A stretch of 64,000 bases of DNA from Halobacteriovorax marinus SJ (GTDB lineage Bacteria; Bdellovibrionota; Bacteriovoracia; Bacteriovoracales; Bacteriovoracaceae): positions 930,001 through 994,000 of the forward strand of contig NC_016620.1 of assembly GCF_000210915.2 (NCBI RefSeq). The letters are read 5' to 3'. The position numbers and the translations under genes are program-made. The notes beneath the pieces are model-generated. The model searched no databases. It was not told the origin of the DNA and was given only the letters and a program-made list of their open reading frames with translations. Below, piece by piece: positions 44,702-52,817 of this stretch (the first letter of the stretch is position 1; each line of letters starts with the position of its first letter).

Positions 44702-45040
44702 ATGTGGTTGGCGATAGGTAAGACTTTAGTCGCAGCAGTATTAATTAGTTTTGTATCGTGGCTCTCGGGAAAGAAGACTGGACTCGCGGGGTTTTTAACG
44801 GCCCTTCCTCTTACGACGCTGCTCGCACTGGCTTTCTCTCACATGGAGTGGGGCGACTCAAACCAATCTGTTGAGTATGCAAAGAGTGTGTTTGTGGCCA
44901 TCCCGGTTTCCCTATTATTTTTTCTACCTTTTTTATTGGCACAGAAGTTCGAGTTGAATTTTTGGCAGTGCTATAGTTTTGGGATCTGCCTTTTAGGGAT
45001 AGGCTATTTTGCACATAGTTATCTCACACGTTTTCTCTAA
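44702..45040 (+). CDS. Small DUF3147-like membrane protein
   Basis: A 112-residue protein with about four membrane helices and the segment SFVSWLSGKKTGLAGFLTALPLTTLLAL (about 14-41) as seen in DUF3147-like proteins of unknown function. The ATG at 44702 has a good AAGGAAGGG site; a longer frame beginning at 44657 would run through the terminator hairpin and is not preferred. Nothing ties it to metal efflux beyond position. Confidence 0.6.
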   Translation: MWLAIGKTLVAAVLISFVSWLSGKKTGLAGFLTALPLTTLLALAFSHMEWGDSNQSVEYAKSVFVAIPVSLLFFLPFLLAQKFELNFWQCYSFGICLLGIGYFAHSYLTRFL

Positions 45041-45100
45041 CTTGATGGCAAAGTAACTTAATTTCAGTAGCTTACAAGAATAAAAAATCTGACTCAACCC

Positions 45101-45129
45101 TTGAAAAAGTGCATAAAAACGATTAATTT
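45101..45129 (+). promoter_or_regulatory. Possible promoter of the 34-aa basic peptide gene
   Basis: TTGAAA (45101-45106) and a weak TAATTT (45124-45129) are 17 bp apart, 42 bp upstream of the GTG start. The rest of the stretch 45041-45170 shows nothing else. Confidence 0.35.
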
Positions 45130-45170
45130 CTTTAGGTTAGTTTTGTGAACATTTAAACAGGGGTGTCGTA

Positions 45171-45275
45171 GTGGCAAGTGGTTCTCGTCATAGAAGAAAG
45201 CACAATAAAGGAAGAAGAAAAAGAGGTTCTAAATACAGAAAGAACTTACGTCTTCGTAGAAAACAAAAAAGCTAA
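45171..45275 (+). CDS. Very basic 34-residue peptide of unknown function
   Basis: A short frame missed by length filters: GTG start with AGGGG seven bases upstream (45159-45163), 34 codons, stop TAA, then a strong terminator. The product is about half Arg and Lys (17 of 34), with no hydrophobic segment: it begins Val/Met-Ala-Ser-Gly-Ser-Arg-His and contains KGRRKRGSKYRKNLRLRRK. The composition resembles tiny ribosome-associated proteins (bTHX or bS22 types) more than an antimicrobial peptide, but there is no clear match. It has its own presumed promoter and terminator, so it looks like a real gene. Confidence 0.6.
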   Translation: MASGSRHRRKHNKGRRKRGSKYRKNLRLRRKQKS

Positions 45276-45298
45276 AAGCTTAAGCTTTCAAATTATAA

Positions 45299-45330
45299 AA
45301 GGCCCCTTCTTAAGAAGGGGTTTTTTATTT
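45299..45330 (+). terminator. Rho-independent terminator
   Basis: CCCCTTCTTAAGAAGGGG (45305-45322) is a self-complementary stem followed by six T, 24 bp after the 34-aa gene. Confidence 0.85.
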
Positions 45331-45373
45331 CTAAATTTGCTCATTTAAATAAAATTTCTGATAATTGAGCTTC

Positions 45374-46714
45374 ATGAAAAAAGAATTAAAAAAAATCATA
45401 CAATTAAGTCTGCCGCTAATCTTTGCTCAAATTGGAGTCGTTCTTCTAGGTGTGAGTGATATGGTGATGTTGGGTCACTATAGTGATACCGCTCTCAAGG
45501 CTTCTGGTCTGGCCAATGTATGGATCATTGGAACACTCATGTTCGGCATTGGTTGTAGTCTTGGAGTAGACCCCATTATCTCAAAATTAGTAGGGCAAGG
45601 TGAGAGTGAAAGAACAAAAGTATCTCTCATCACTGGAAAGGCCTTAGCTGTTGCAATTGCAGTACTAACTGGACTTCTCTGGGCAAATACAGGTGCCATT
45701 TTAGGACTCTTCGATCAAAACGCCGAATATGCAGAGCTTGCTCATAGTTATGCTCTTATTCAAATTCCCAGTCTAATTCCTTTCTTTATGTATATGGTCT
45801 TTAGACAGTATTTAATTGCTAGAGAGAGCACTATGCCAGTTGCATTGGTACTCTTACTTACTAATTTTATAAATATCTTTTTGAATTGGATTTTTATTTT
45901 TGGTGTAGGTCCATTTGAAGAGATGGGTCTCTTTGGAGCAGGTCTTTCAAGCTGCCTGATGAGGGCGGCTCAGTACATACTGCTGTGTTTAATCATTTTA
46001 AAGTCAAAGAAGTACCGCTATCATTGGGTTCCTTATAAAGCGAAGTATATTGACTCTGAGATGCTCAAGAAGATTGTTCTAATAGGTCTACCAATTGGTG
46101 CTCACTTGATGTTGGAAGCCTTTGGCTTACAGGTGACGGCCTTTATGGCGGGGAAGATTGGTGATGATGATTTAGGTGCACACTCAATCTTATTAAACCT
46201 TCAATATCTATTCTTCATTCTACCTATGGCATTCTCACTATGTGCAGCTACTAGAGTAGGAAATGAGATAGGCGCTAGAAGCTCGAATATTTTCAATGTA
46301 TTCAAAGCGACTTCTCTTTTGTGCCTTATCCTATTTCTATGCTCTTCTCTTGGTATGTTCTACTTTGGGGAGAGTCTTGTAAGGGCCTATGGAACTTCTG
46401 AGGCCATCATCTTAAAGGCCAGAGAATCTTTATTTTACAGTTCATTATTTCTATTCTTTTACGGACTACAATTAGTAGGTAGTGGTTTTCTTAGAGGCGC
46501 AGGCTTAACTGTTATAACGAGCCTTTCTAATATTCTTTCATTGTATGTTATAGCAATACCCTTGGCCTACTTTCTAGGAGTTTCTAGAGAGTGGGGACTC
46601 CAAGGGTTATGGGCAGCGTTGGCCATCGGTATGGTTGTTGCCACTTGTGCAAATGCAATTTTAAATTTGCGCTATCTCTTTCGCGTTAAGTCTGAATTAT
46701 CTCTTTCTCATTAG
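45374..46714 (+). CDS. MATE family efflux transporter
   Basis: A 446-residue membrane protein with about twelve helices and the MATE-type repeat: LPLIFAQIGVVLLGVSDMVMLGHY at about 13-36 and the related IGLPIGAHLMLEAFGLQ segment in the second half. MATE pumps expel cationic drugs or toxins in exchange for sodium or protons; the cargo is unknown. The ATG at 45374 is used rather than a TTG 9 bp earlier. The end overlaps the convergent RND-family gene by 18 bp. Confidence 0.9.
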   Translation: MKKELKKIIQLSLPLIFAQIGVVLLGVSDMVMLGHYSDTALKASGLANVWIIGTLMFGIGCSLGVDPIISKLVGQGESERTKVSLITGKALAVAIAVLTGLLWANTGAILGLFDQNAEYAELAHSYALIQIPSLIPFFMYMVFRQYLIARESTMPVALVLLLTNFINIFLNWIFIFGVGPFEEMGLFGAGLSSCLMRAAQYILLCLIILKSKKYRYHWVPYKAKYIDSEMLKKIVLIGLPIGAHLMLEAFGLQVTAFMAGKIGDDDLGAHSILLNLQYLFFILPMAFSLCAATRVGNEIGARSSNIFNVFKATSLLCLILFLCSSLGMFYFGESLVRAYGTSEAIILKARESLFYSSLFLFFYGLQLVGSGFLRGAGLTVITSLSNILSLYVIAIPLAYFLGVSREWGLQGLWAALAIGMVVATCANAILNLRYLFRVKSELSLSH

Positions 46715-48985
46715 TAATAGAGTTGGAAGTATAATCAGATCCACTACAAGCGCCACAAGTAGAACAAGTGCAGTGAAGATACCAAAGTTTTTATTCGGAC
46801 TAAAATTAGCAAAGATGAGTGCACCAAAGCCTACAGCTAAAATCAATGTTGTCCAAATAAGTGCTGGTCCAGTTGTGGCAAGTACCTTAACAAGAGCTTC
46901 TTTGGTGGCCATACCTTTAGACCTTAGAGCATTAAAACTATTCAGAAAGTGAATGGTATCGTCGACAACAATTCCAAGACAAACTGAACTAACAAGTGCT
47001 GTTCCAACGTCGATGGGAGTTGAGAGAATTTTCATTAATCCTGCACCAACCATTAATGGAATTATATTTGGTAGCATTGAGAAGACACCTAGCTTTATTG
47101 ACTTAAAGATAATGATTAATAGTAGAGAAATACCTACGAGCGCTAGTGCAATAGATGAGAAGAATGATTTAACTACAAATGTTGTCATATTTTGGTAGAT
47201 AGGAATCTTTCCTGTCACTTGTGCATCAAGACCAAACTCCTTTGCCTTTGATTCAATGAGGGCCATTTTCTCAAGGGATTCCTTTGAGCCCTGAAGTGTC
47301 CAGAGCACGGCCATTCTAAGGGAGTCTTTTTCTATACTCATTCTATCATTTAAGTCCTTACCTTGTGGTAAGCTCATGGTGTAGAGAAAGAGTAGCTCCG
47401 CAATAGTTTTTCTATTTTCTGGAACCCTGTAGTAACTCTCGTCATCTCCATGCATAGACTTATTCATTGCTTTAATAACTTCAACAATGGATGTGACTCT
47501 TGAGATATATTCTTTTTCCTCAAGCCAGCTTTGAAATGATTCAACCTTCTTTAGGAAAGCAGGATCTTTAATTCCATCATTTACTCCTGAATCTATGACA
47601 ACTTGAGGGCCATAGAAACCACCTAGGTTTTTTAGAGTAAAATCATTTGAAATTCTTAGAGGAACATTTTCGGTAAAGTAGGTATAAGGGTTTGAGTTCA
47701 CCTCATTCTTTAGACCTAAGTAAGTCGAGAAAATGGATACTAGTAAAGTGATGAAGGCAATTGGATACTTGTATTTATCTAGAGTATTTACGATCGACCT
47801 TGCTCTTTCCATCGCTCTTGGATCAACATCATCTTGATTGTTTTCTTTAATACCTTTCACCTTTGACTTGAGTAGAATAGGGCACATGAGAAACATGGTG
47901 AATATCCATGCCAAGATTGTACCTGCTCCTGCTAAAATTCCTAAGTCTCTTAAGGGAATAAGGTCGGAAGTTGTACAACTAAAGAAACCAATGGCCGTAG
48001 AAATTGTCGTTAAAATCGTAGGTTTAAAATTCTTAGTTATTGAAAGTGTGGTTGCCTCTTTTGAGTTATTTCCACTCTTTCTAAATTGAAAATAAGTGAC
48101 AAGAAGGTGAACGCTATCAGCAATTGCTATTGCGATTAGAATTGTTGGAACCATTGCAATTAGATTATTGAATTTAATTCCTAGATAGCCTGCGAGCCCA
48201 AATGTTGCCATGATTGTAACAAGGATTGTTAAAAGAGGAAGAAGCACTAGTGTGATATTTCTAAAGATATAGGTGAGAAATAAAATAATGATGAGAAAAA
48301 CTATTGGGAATATCGTTGCCACATCATGCTCTGAGACTTCTCTAAAAGTATTGTTAATATCTAAAGATCCGTTGGTGTGAATTGTGTGATCATCATTTGA
48401 AGGAAGCTTTTGTTTTATTCTTGAGATCATCTCTCTTGTCTGCGCAATAATTTCCTTATCATTTGGTGCTCCATCAAAGTGAGGTTTAATCTTTGCGTAG
48501 ATATTTGTAACTGTGGCCTCTCTATTGATGAGATAGTCGGGGAGAGTCTTATCTGCAAGTGCCATTTCTTTTTTTAGCTTTAATGTTTGTGCAGAGTGAT
48601 CGTTCGAGATGAAGTCTTCAATGATAAGTTCATCTTCATGAGCAGAGGTCCATTGATAATTAGTTAAGGAGTCTACGGAGATGACATCTGATACTTTCCA
48701 TAGCTCATCTGTTAGCTCTTGAATGAGATCAATGGATTCTTTATCAAAGATACCATTTGGAGAGTGAATAATTATATTTATGAGATCATCATTTCCAAAC
48801 TTTGCTTGAAAGTTATCGTATCTCTTAATTAATGGTTCAGAATCTCTAAACCAGATTCTATAGCTAAAATCTTGTTCAAGATTACTAAGCCCAGGGAGGA
48901 AAATAAAGAGAGTAAGAAGACCTATTAGAATTGATGTCCACGGCCTTTGTACAATGAATTGGGTAAACTTCTTTGAGTAGTTCAA
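46697..48985 (-). CDS. RND-superfamily MMPL-type exporter
   Basis: A 762-residue membrane protein with two sets of six helices, each set following a large periplasmic loop (about 40-220 and 430-610), and the GCLGIVVDDTIHFL-like and IAIAIADSVHLLVTYF motifs of the hydrophobe/amphiphile efflux-3 and MMPL groups. Members move lipids, hopanoids or similar hydrophobic molecules across the inner membrane. The start is a TTG (no ATG is near) with AGGAG six bases before it. It stands alone. Confidence 0.85.
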   Translation of the reverse strand: MNYSKKFTQFIVQRPWTSILIGLLTLFIFLPGLSNLEQDFSYRIWFRDSEPLIKRYDNFQAKFGNDDLINIIIHSPNGIFDKESIDLIQELTDELWKVSDVISVDSLTNYQWTSAHEDELIIEDFISNDHSAQTLKLKKEMALADKTLPDYLINREATVTNIYAKIKPHFDGAPNDKEIIAQTREMISRIKQKLPSNDDHTIHTNGSLDINNTFREVSEHDVATIFPIVFLIIILFLTYIFRNITLVLLPLLTILVTIMATFGLAGYLGIKFNNLIAMVPTILIAIAIADSVHLLVTYFQFRKSGNNSKEATTLSITKNFKPTILTTISTAIGFFSCTTSDLIPLRDLGILAGAGTILAWIFTMFLMCPILLKSKVKGIKENNQDDVDPRAMERARSIVNTLDKYKYPIAFITLLVSIFSTYLGLKNEVNSNPYTYFTENVPLRISNDFTLKNLGGFYGPQVVIDSGVNDGIKDPAFLKKVESFQSWLEEKEYISRVTSIVEVIKAMNKSMHGDDESYYRVPENRKTIAELLFLYTMSLPQGKDLNDRMSIEKDSLRMAVLWTLQGSKESLEKMALIESKAKEFGLDAQVTGKIPIYQNMTTFVVKSFFSSIALALVGISLLLIIIFKSIKLGVFSMLPNIIPLMVGAGLMKILSTPIDVGTALVSSVCLGIVVDDTIHFLNSFNALRSKGMATKEALVKVLATTGPALIWTTLILAVGFGALIFANFSPNKNFGIFTALVLLVALVVDLIILPTLLLMRKR

Positions 48986-49075
48986 TGAGTTCTCCTAAAT
49001 AAGTATAAATATAATTTTCTTATCGGAGGACTAATTGATTAAAAAAGTTTTTAAAGATAATACTACTAGAGGATA

Positions 49076-49348
49076 CTAATTTTCCTCTTCGTAATCATCG
49101 ATTTCGATATCATCTAAGTTCAATTGCAATCCATCTTGAGTGGACTTACATTTTGGGCACCATGAACCTTCAGCACTTTTCTTTCCCATGACCTCAAGAG
49201 CAGTCGCCTTCCATCTGTGCCCGTTTTTACACTCCCAAAGAAGGTAACTAGTAGAGTTCTTATATTCGTTGGAGAGCAGTCTGCCACCTTTGAGCTCTGC
49301 AAACTCATCTAATATATCTAAATCAAAAACTCTTCTCTGCTTACTCAT
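49076..49348 (-). CDS. Small treble-clef zinc-ribbon protein with acidic tail
   Basis: A 90-residue protein with the pattern W-E-C-x-N-G-H-x-W (about 42-51) and S-W-C-P-K-C (about 67-72), a treble-clef zinc ribbon of the type often linked to nucleases or DNA/RNA contacts. The C-terminal 20 residues are almost all Asp, Glu and Leu. Its function is unknown. It lies alone between the MMPL exporter and the MerR-type regulator. Confidence 0.65.
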   Translation of the reverse strand: MSKQRRVFDLDILDEFAELKGGRLLSNEYKNSTSYLLWECKNGHRWKATALEVMGKKSAEGSWCPKCKSTQDGLQLNLDDIEIDDYEEEN

Positions 49349-49412
49349 TTTAATTCCTATATGTTGAGTTGGTTAGGAGACTAAACCAAAGTGGTGAGGT
49401 AAACTAACTATA

Positions 49413-49598
49413 ATTGTATCGAATAGTACGAATATCCTAAATATGACGCGTTTAAAATAATGTATCAACTATAAATTTCATAAACCTGACAATTACTTAA
49501 CAATTGATGACCTTCTCGTTGATAGATTAGCTCTATGTTTTGATCTAATTTACCTATACCAGTTGGATTCGGTCAATTACTAATGTATCAACGATGTA
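49413..49598 (+). promoter_or_regulatory. TGTATC repeats upstream of the MerR-type gene
   Basis: The 11-mer AATGTATCAAC occurs at 49459-49469 and 49582-49592, and a related TTGTATCGAATAGTAC at 49414-49429 that shares TGTATC and ends TAC like the 49584 copy. These may be operator sites for the regulator at 49623. The 274-bp gap contains nothing else I can identify. Confidence 0.4.
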
Positions 49599-49622
49599 CT
49601 AAACATAAAGAAAGGATTTTCT

Positions 49623-50549
49623 ATGTACAATATTCAATTAGCATCATCTCTCAGTGGAATCAATGTTCACAACCTCCGTGCCTGGGAGAGAAGATATAGT
49701 GCTGTATCTCCAAAGAGAGACGAAGTTGGTAGAAGACTATATTCCAAAGAAAATATCGAAAAACTCTTCTTACTCAACCAACTCGTAAAAGAGGGGACAG
49801 CAATTAGGCATATTGCAGAGAAAACAAATGAAGAGTTAACTTCACTTGTTGAAGAGAAGGGACTCATCGCTAGTCTAGATTTCGAACAATCAAATACAGA
49901 GAAAGAAGAAATCGAGTTAACGTATAAAGCGATGGCCATGGCGATGAACTTTAAGAAGTTTGATATCGTTTCACACGAATTAAGTAAGGCGATTGATCAA
50001 TACGATTTAAAGAAAGTTGTTTTTGAAATCTTAACGCCGTTTCTCTTTGATCTCAGAGATAAGTTAGATAAGAATAGAATTACTCTTGAAGAAAAGCACA
50101 CGTTAATAACTTTAACAAAGTACTTTCTAAGAAGAAAAATTTATCAGAATAATTCTAATATCAATAGAAATAGTGTCGTCATTGCAACTCCAGCTGGAGA
50201 TCAATATGAACTTCAGGCCTTAATTGCAGCACTTCTCCTAAGTGGTCATGGAAGGCAAGTTGTTTATCTTGGCGCCAATGTAGAGGCGAGAACAATTGTC
50301 GATACTGTGGAAGCTACAGGGGTAGAGAATATTCTTGTTTGGGGATCATGTCTGTGGAATGAGAAAAGAGGAGCTGAACTTGGTTCTTACTTTAACTCAT
50401 TAAATGAGCTGGCCCCAAAAGGAACTAAGATAGGAATTGCTTGTAATGGAAAAGCACCCTATGAATTCTTTACGACTGGGACGAATATGAAAGTTCTTCC
50501 AAATTATGAGAAGCTTTCGGAAGATTTAGAGAAGCAGAGTATTTTCTAG
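49623..50549 (+). CDS. MerR-type regulator with cobalamin-binding-like domain lacking the ligand His
   Basis: A 308-residue transcription factor. Residues 1-70 are a MerR winged helix (LSGINVHNLRAWERRYSAVSPKRDEVGRRLYS). Residues ~90-170 form the helical cap, and ~180-300 a Rossmann-like domain resembling B12-binding CarH/LitR regulators (VVIATPAGDQYELQALIAALLLSGHG). In CarH-type proteins the motif is E-x-H, where His binds cobalt; here it is D193-Q194-Y195, and no Trp of the light-sensing bundle is evident, so cobalamin-dependent light sensing is unlikely. It may sense another ligand or work alone. No carotenoid genes are nearby. Confidence 0.85.
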   Translation: MYNIQLASSLSGINVHNLRAWERRYSAVSPKRDEVGRRLYSKENIEKLFLLNQLVKEGTAIRHIAEKTNEELTSLVEEKGLIASLDFEQSNTEKEEIELTYKAMAMAMNFKKFDIVSHELSKAIDQYDLKKVVFEILTPFLFDLRDKLDKNRITLEEKHTLITLTKYFLRRKIYQNNSNINRNSVVIATPAGDQYELQALIAALLLSGHGRQVVYLGANVEARTIVDTVEATGVENILVWGSCLWNEKRGAELGSYFNSLNELAPKGTKIGIACNGKAPYEFFTTGTNMKVLPNYEKLSEDLEKQSIF

Positions 50550-50558
50550 CCCCTTAAT

Positions 50559-51464
50559 TTAGGGGCATACTTCGTCTAGAAGAATATCAAATGAATTCTC
50601 CGTTACGTATTTCTTGAAATTATAGCTAAACGAATTCCACGAAACTTCATTATCTTCTTTAAGGTGACATCCGCTTTTAGAAATCGTTATAAGTTCACTT
50701 TCATCTAACTTTAGAGAAGAAATTTTTTGAAAGAAGGCCACGATTGAGTAGGCTTCTGAAGTTTTCAACTCCTTGGCCAAAGAATCAATCAATAGGTCAC
50801 GCTGGCTTGAGCTAGCGGCCTTAATTAACTTGAAGTAAAATGTTTGCTTCTTCGCTCCTTCTAAGTGAGATGAAGTGGCAATAAAGCTCTCTAAGTCAGT
50901 TTGTGATGGATCTGCTTTTAGAAAGAGCTCAGCTGTGCTTTCAATGATACTTTTATTTTCAAGCTTAATAAGTTCACTAAAGTCTAATTCGTTCAACTCA
51001 AGCTCTCCAAACTCTAACATTTCATTCAATAGACGTAGTTCTCTAGAGAGTAAGACATGGGCCGGCGTTGAGTGCTCATCAAAGTAGCCATCGGGATCGG
51101 CTTTCATTCCACAAAAATCAACCTTTAAGCAATTAAGTAACTTCTTTGACTGCGAAGAGACATATTTTTTTACAAAATCTTTTTTCAGACCTTTTTTTAA
51201 ATCTTTAATTTCCACTCTGTAGTTATTAAGACCTGTAAAGAGTTGATCCTCACTTATCTTAACTTCTAAGTTCGTTGCTAATTTTTGAACTTGATCATTT
51301 ATAATTTGATCACCAGTAGGGAGAGACTCTTCTTTTGTAACTCTCTCTGAATCACTTCTCTTTGAGATTCCTTGATCAATAGATTGGTCTGTACTGTAGA
51401 CGAGATAGAAAATTGCAGAACATGCAATTAGGCCAATGATAAAAACAAATATATTCTTTTTCAT
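50559..51464 (-). CDS. Membrane-anchored helical protein of unknown function
   Basis: I do not recognise a family. The 301-residue product starts at the ATG at 51464 (a longer TTG/ATG frame has no advantage) with an N-terminal hydrophobic anchor (about 4-24), then a polar, Glu/Lys/Leu-rich helical domain with repeated ELxxLDFSELIKLE and AxLFLKADPS-type helices, which suggests a repeat (HEAT/TPR-like) structure in the periplasm. Near its end are two cysteines. A terminator of the following gene lies immediately upstream. Confidence 0.55.
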   Translation of the reverse strand: MKKNIFVFIIGLIACSAIFYLVYSTDQSIDQGISKRSDSERVTKEESLPTGDQIINDQVQKLATNLEVKISEDQLFTGLNNYRVEIKDLKKGLKKDFVKKYVSSQSKKLLNCLKVDFCGMKADPDGYFDEHSTPAHVLLSRELRLLNEMLEFGELELNELDFSELIKLENKSIIESTAELFLKADPSQTDLESFIATSSHLEGAKKQTFYFKLIKAASSSQRDLLIDSLAKELKTSEAYSIVAFFQKISSLKLDESELITISKSGCHLKEDNEVSWNSFSYNFKKYVTENSFDILLDEVCP

Positions 51465-51485
51465 TTCATCATTATAGATGAAAAA

Positions 51486-51520
51486 ATGGCCCATACAAAA
51501 TTATTTATATGGGCCATATT
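51486..51520 (-). terminator. Rho-independent terminator
   Basis: ATGGCCCATA (51486-51495) pairs with TATGGGCCAT (51508-51517); on the minus strand a run of T follows. It ends the transcript of the gene at 51523-52626. Confidence 0.8.
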
Positions 51521-51522
51521 TT

Positions 51523-52626
51523 CTAATTTAAAATAGCTTCAATTTTGTCTCTATTATTTTCTTCATTCTTGAAGTTGCTTATAATTTGCTCATAAGCTGA
51601 TCTTGATTCCTCATTCATTTCAAATGAAGTTGAATCAAAAACTCCAATTTTTTCTAGGTTTTCAATATCTAGAACCTTATCGAGGTTTTTAAGAAATCCT
51701 TCATCGTGACCTTTGTACGGACTTCCTGAGTCAGCAAAACGACAAGTCTTATTCAGGTTACCTGAATTATACTTCCCGGCCCATGTTCCTCTAATAACTT
51801 TCTTGTAGTCAATTGAGTACTTTCTCTTAGAAGGAAAGACGTGCCATTTCTCAAGCTTTCTAAGGCACTCGACTCTTTTTTCCCAAGTCTTAGAAGTACT
51901 CTTAAAGTTATAGATAAGAGGCTTGAATCCTTCCATCAGATACTTCAGTCCGTAGGCAAAAGTTTTTCTAAGGGATTTGTGACCATCTTTAGCGAAGTAA
52001 TTCTCAGTATGCCATCTAATACTTAATTGCATAGCACCCATATCTGTTCCATCACCACCTCGAATAATTTGTCTGATGACGTCGTTGTCTTGAACATTCT
52101 TACAGTCAGGGAAGAATGGGTTTTCACCAGTTTTAAAATTTTGAACGAAGTACTTGTAGTTCGTTGATGAAGACTTCTTTTGTTCAAGTTCATCAGCAGT
52201 ATACTTCTCTTCTAGCTTCTCTTTTGTATAAGCAAAGATAAGATCTCCACTATTGGAGTGATCGTTACAAAGCCCTTTAGAGTCATTAGTCTCTCTAACG
52301 TGAAGATAAAGACCTTCTTGAAGAGGAACCGTAAGGGCCAGAGTCATAAAGGCATTATAGGCCTTAACATTTCCTTCATTTAATAGGAACTCAGCTTTCT
52401 TGTGGGCTTCTTGAACAAGAATTTTAATATATTCACTACCGTAAGCTTTCTTGGCCTCATCGGTATTTCTAAAAAGAGGAGCATCAATCTCAACATTTGG
52501 ATTAATAGTACTCATCATTCTATCAAGTGCTGTGACTCTTTGAATTGGACTCTCGGCCTCTAGCGCATTTGTGGCGAGAGTACTTAGCACGGCGAGAGTG
52601 CAGATGGACTTCTTTACAAGACTCAT
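51523..52626 (-). CDS. Exported protein with transglycosylase/lysozyme-like features
   Basis: A 367-residue exported protein (signal peptide about 1-23). Some short motifs resemble soluble lytic transglycosylases: an acidic pair in PLQEGLYLHVRE (E104, E112), DMGAMQLS (195-202; compare GLMQL), and WAGKYNSGN (about 284-292; compare AYNxG). Six or so cysteines are spread through the mature chain. These hints suggest peptidoglycan cleavage but the match is partial, so this is a guess. It is followed by a strong terminator and sits next to the NodB deacetylase gene, another wall-acting candidate. Confidence 0.5.
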   Translation of the reverse strand: MSLVKKSICTLAVLSTLATNALEAESPIQRVTALDRMMSTINPNVEIDAPLFRNTDEAKKAYGSEYIKILVQEAHKKAEFLLNEGNVKAYNAFMTLALTVPLQEGLYLHVRETNDSKGLCNDHSNSGDLIFAYTKEKLEEKYTADELEQKKSSSTNYKYFVQNFKTGENPFFPDCKNVQDNDVIRQIIRGGDGTDMGAMQLSIRWHTENYFAKDGHKSLRKTFAYGLKYLMEGFKPLIYNFKSTSKTWEKRVECLRKLEKWHVFPSKRKYSIDYKKVIRGTWAGKYNSGNLNKTCRFADSGSPYKGHDEGFLKNLDKVLDIENLEKIGVFDSTSFEMNEESRSAYEQIISNFKNEENNRDKIEAILN

Positions 52627-52778
52627 ATTTTCTCCTTAATCTTAGAATTAAACAGGTGAGTTGTATCGCATTGCGTTATTTTTCTCTACTAAATTCTCAT
52701 ATCTATGTATAATTTTCATTTATAGCAAAGTATTTGTTGTAATATCAGTAGTTTAGAGGGGCGATTGGGGAGAGAAAT

Positions 52779-52806
52779 CACCTGACCCCAAGGATTGGAT
52801 CAGGTG
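52779..52806 (-). terminator. Terminator hairpin after the deacetylase gene
   Basis: CACCTGA (52779-52785) and TCAGGTG (52800-52806) form a stem that extends inward with CCAA/TTGG, 12 bp beyond the stop codon; the T-tail is weak. Confidence 0.5.
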
Positions 52807-52817
52807 TGAAATTGATT

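Noticed and set aside
50550-50567. Hairpin GCCCCT/AGGGGC between the MerR-type gene and the convergent gene
   Set aside because: Only a 6-bp stem, no T-run on either side, and it spans the stop codon of the minus-strand gene, so I do not call it a terminator.
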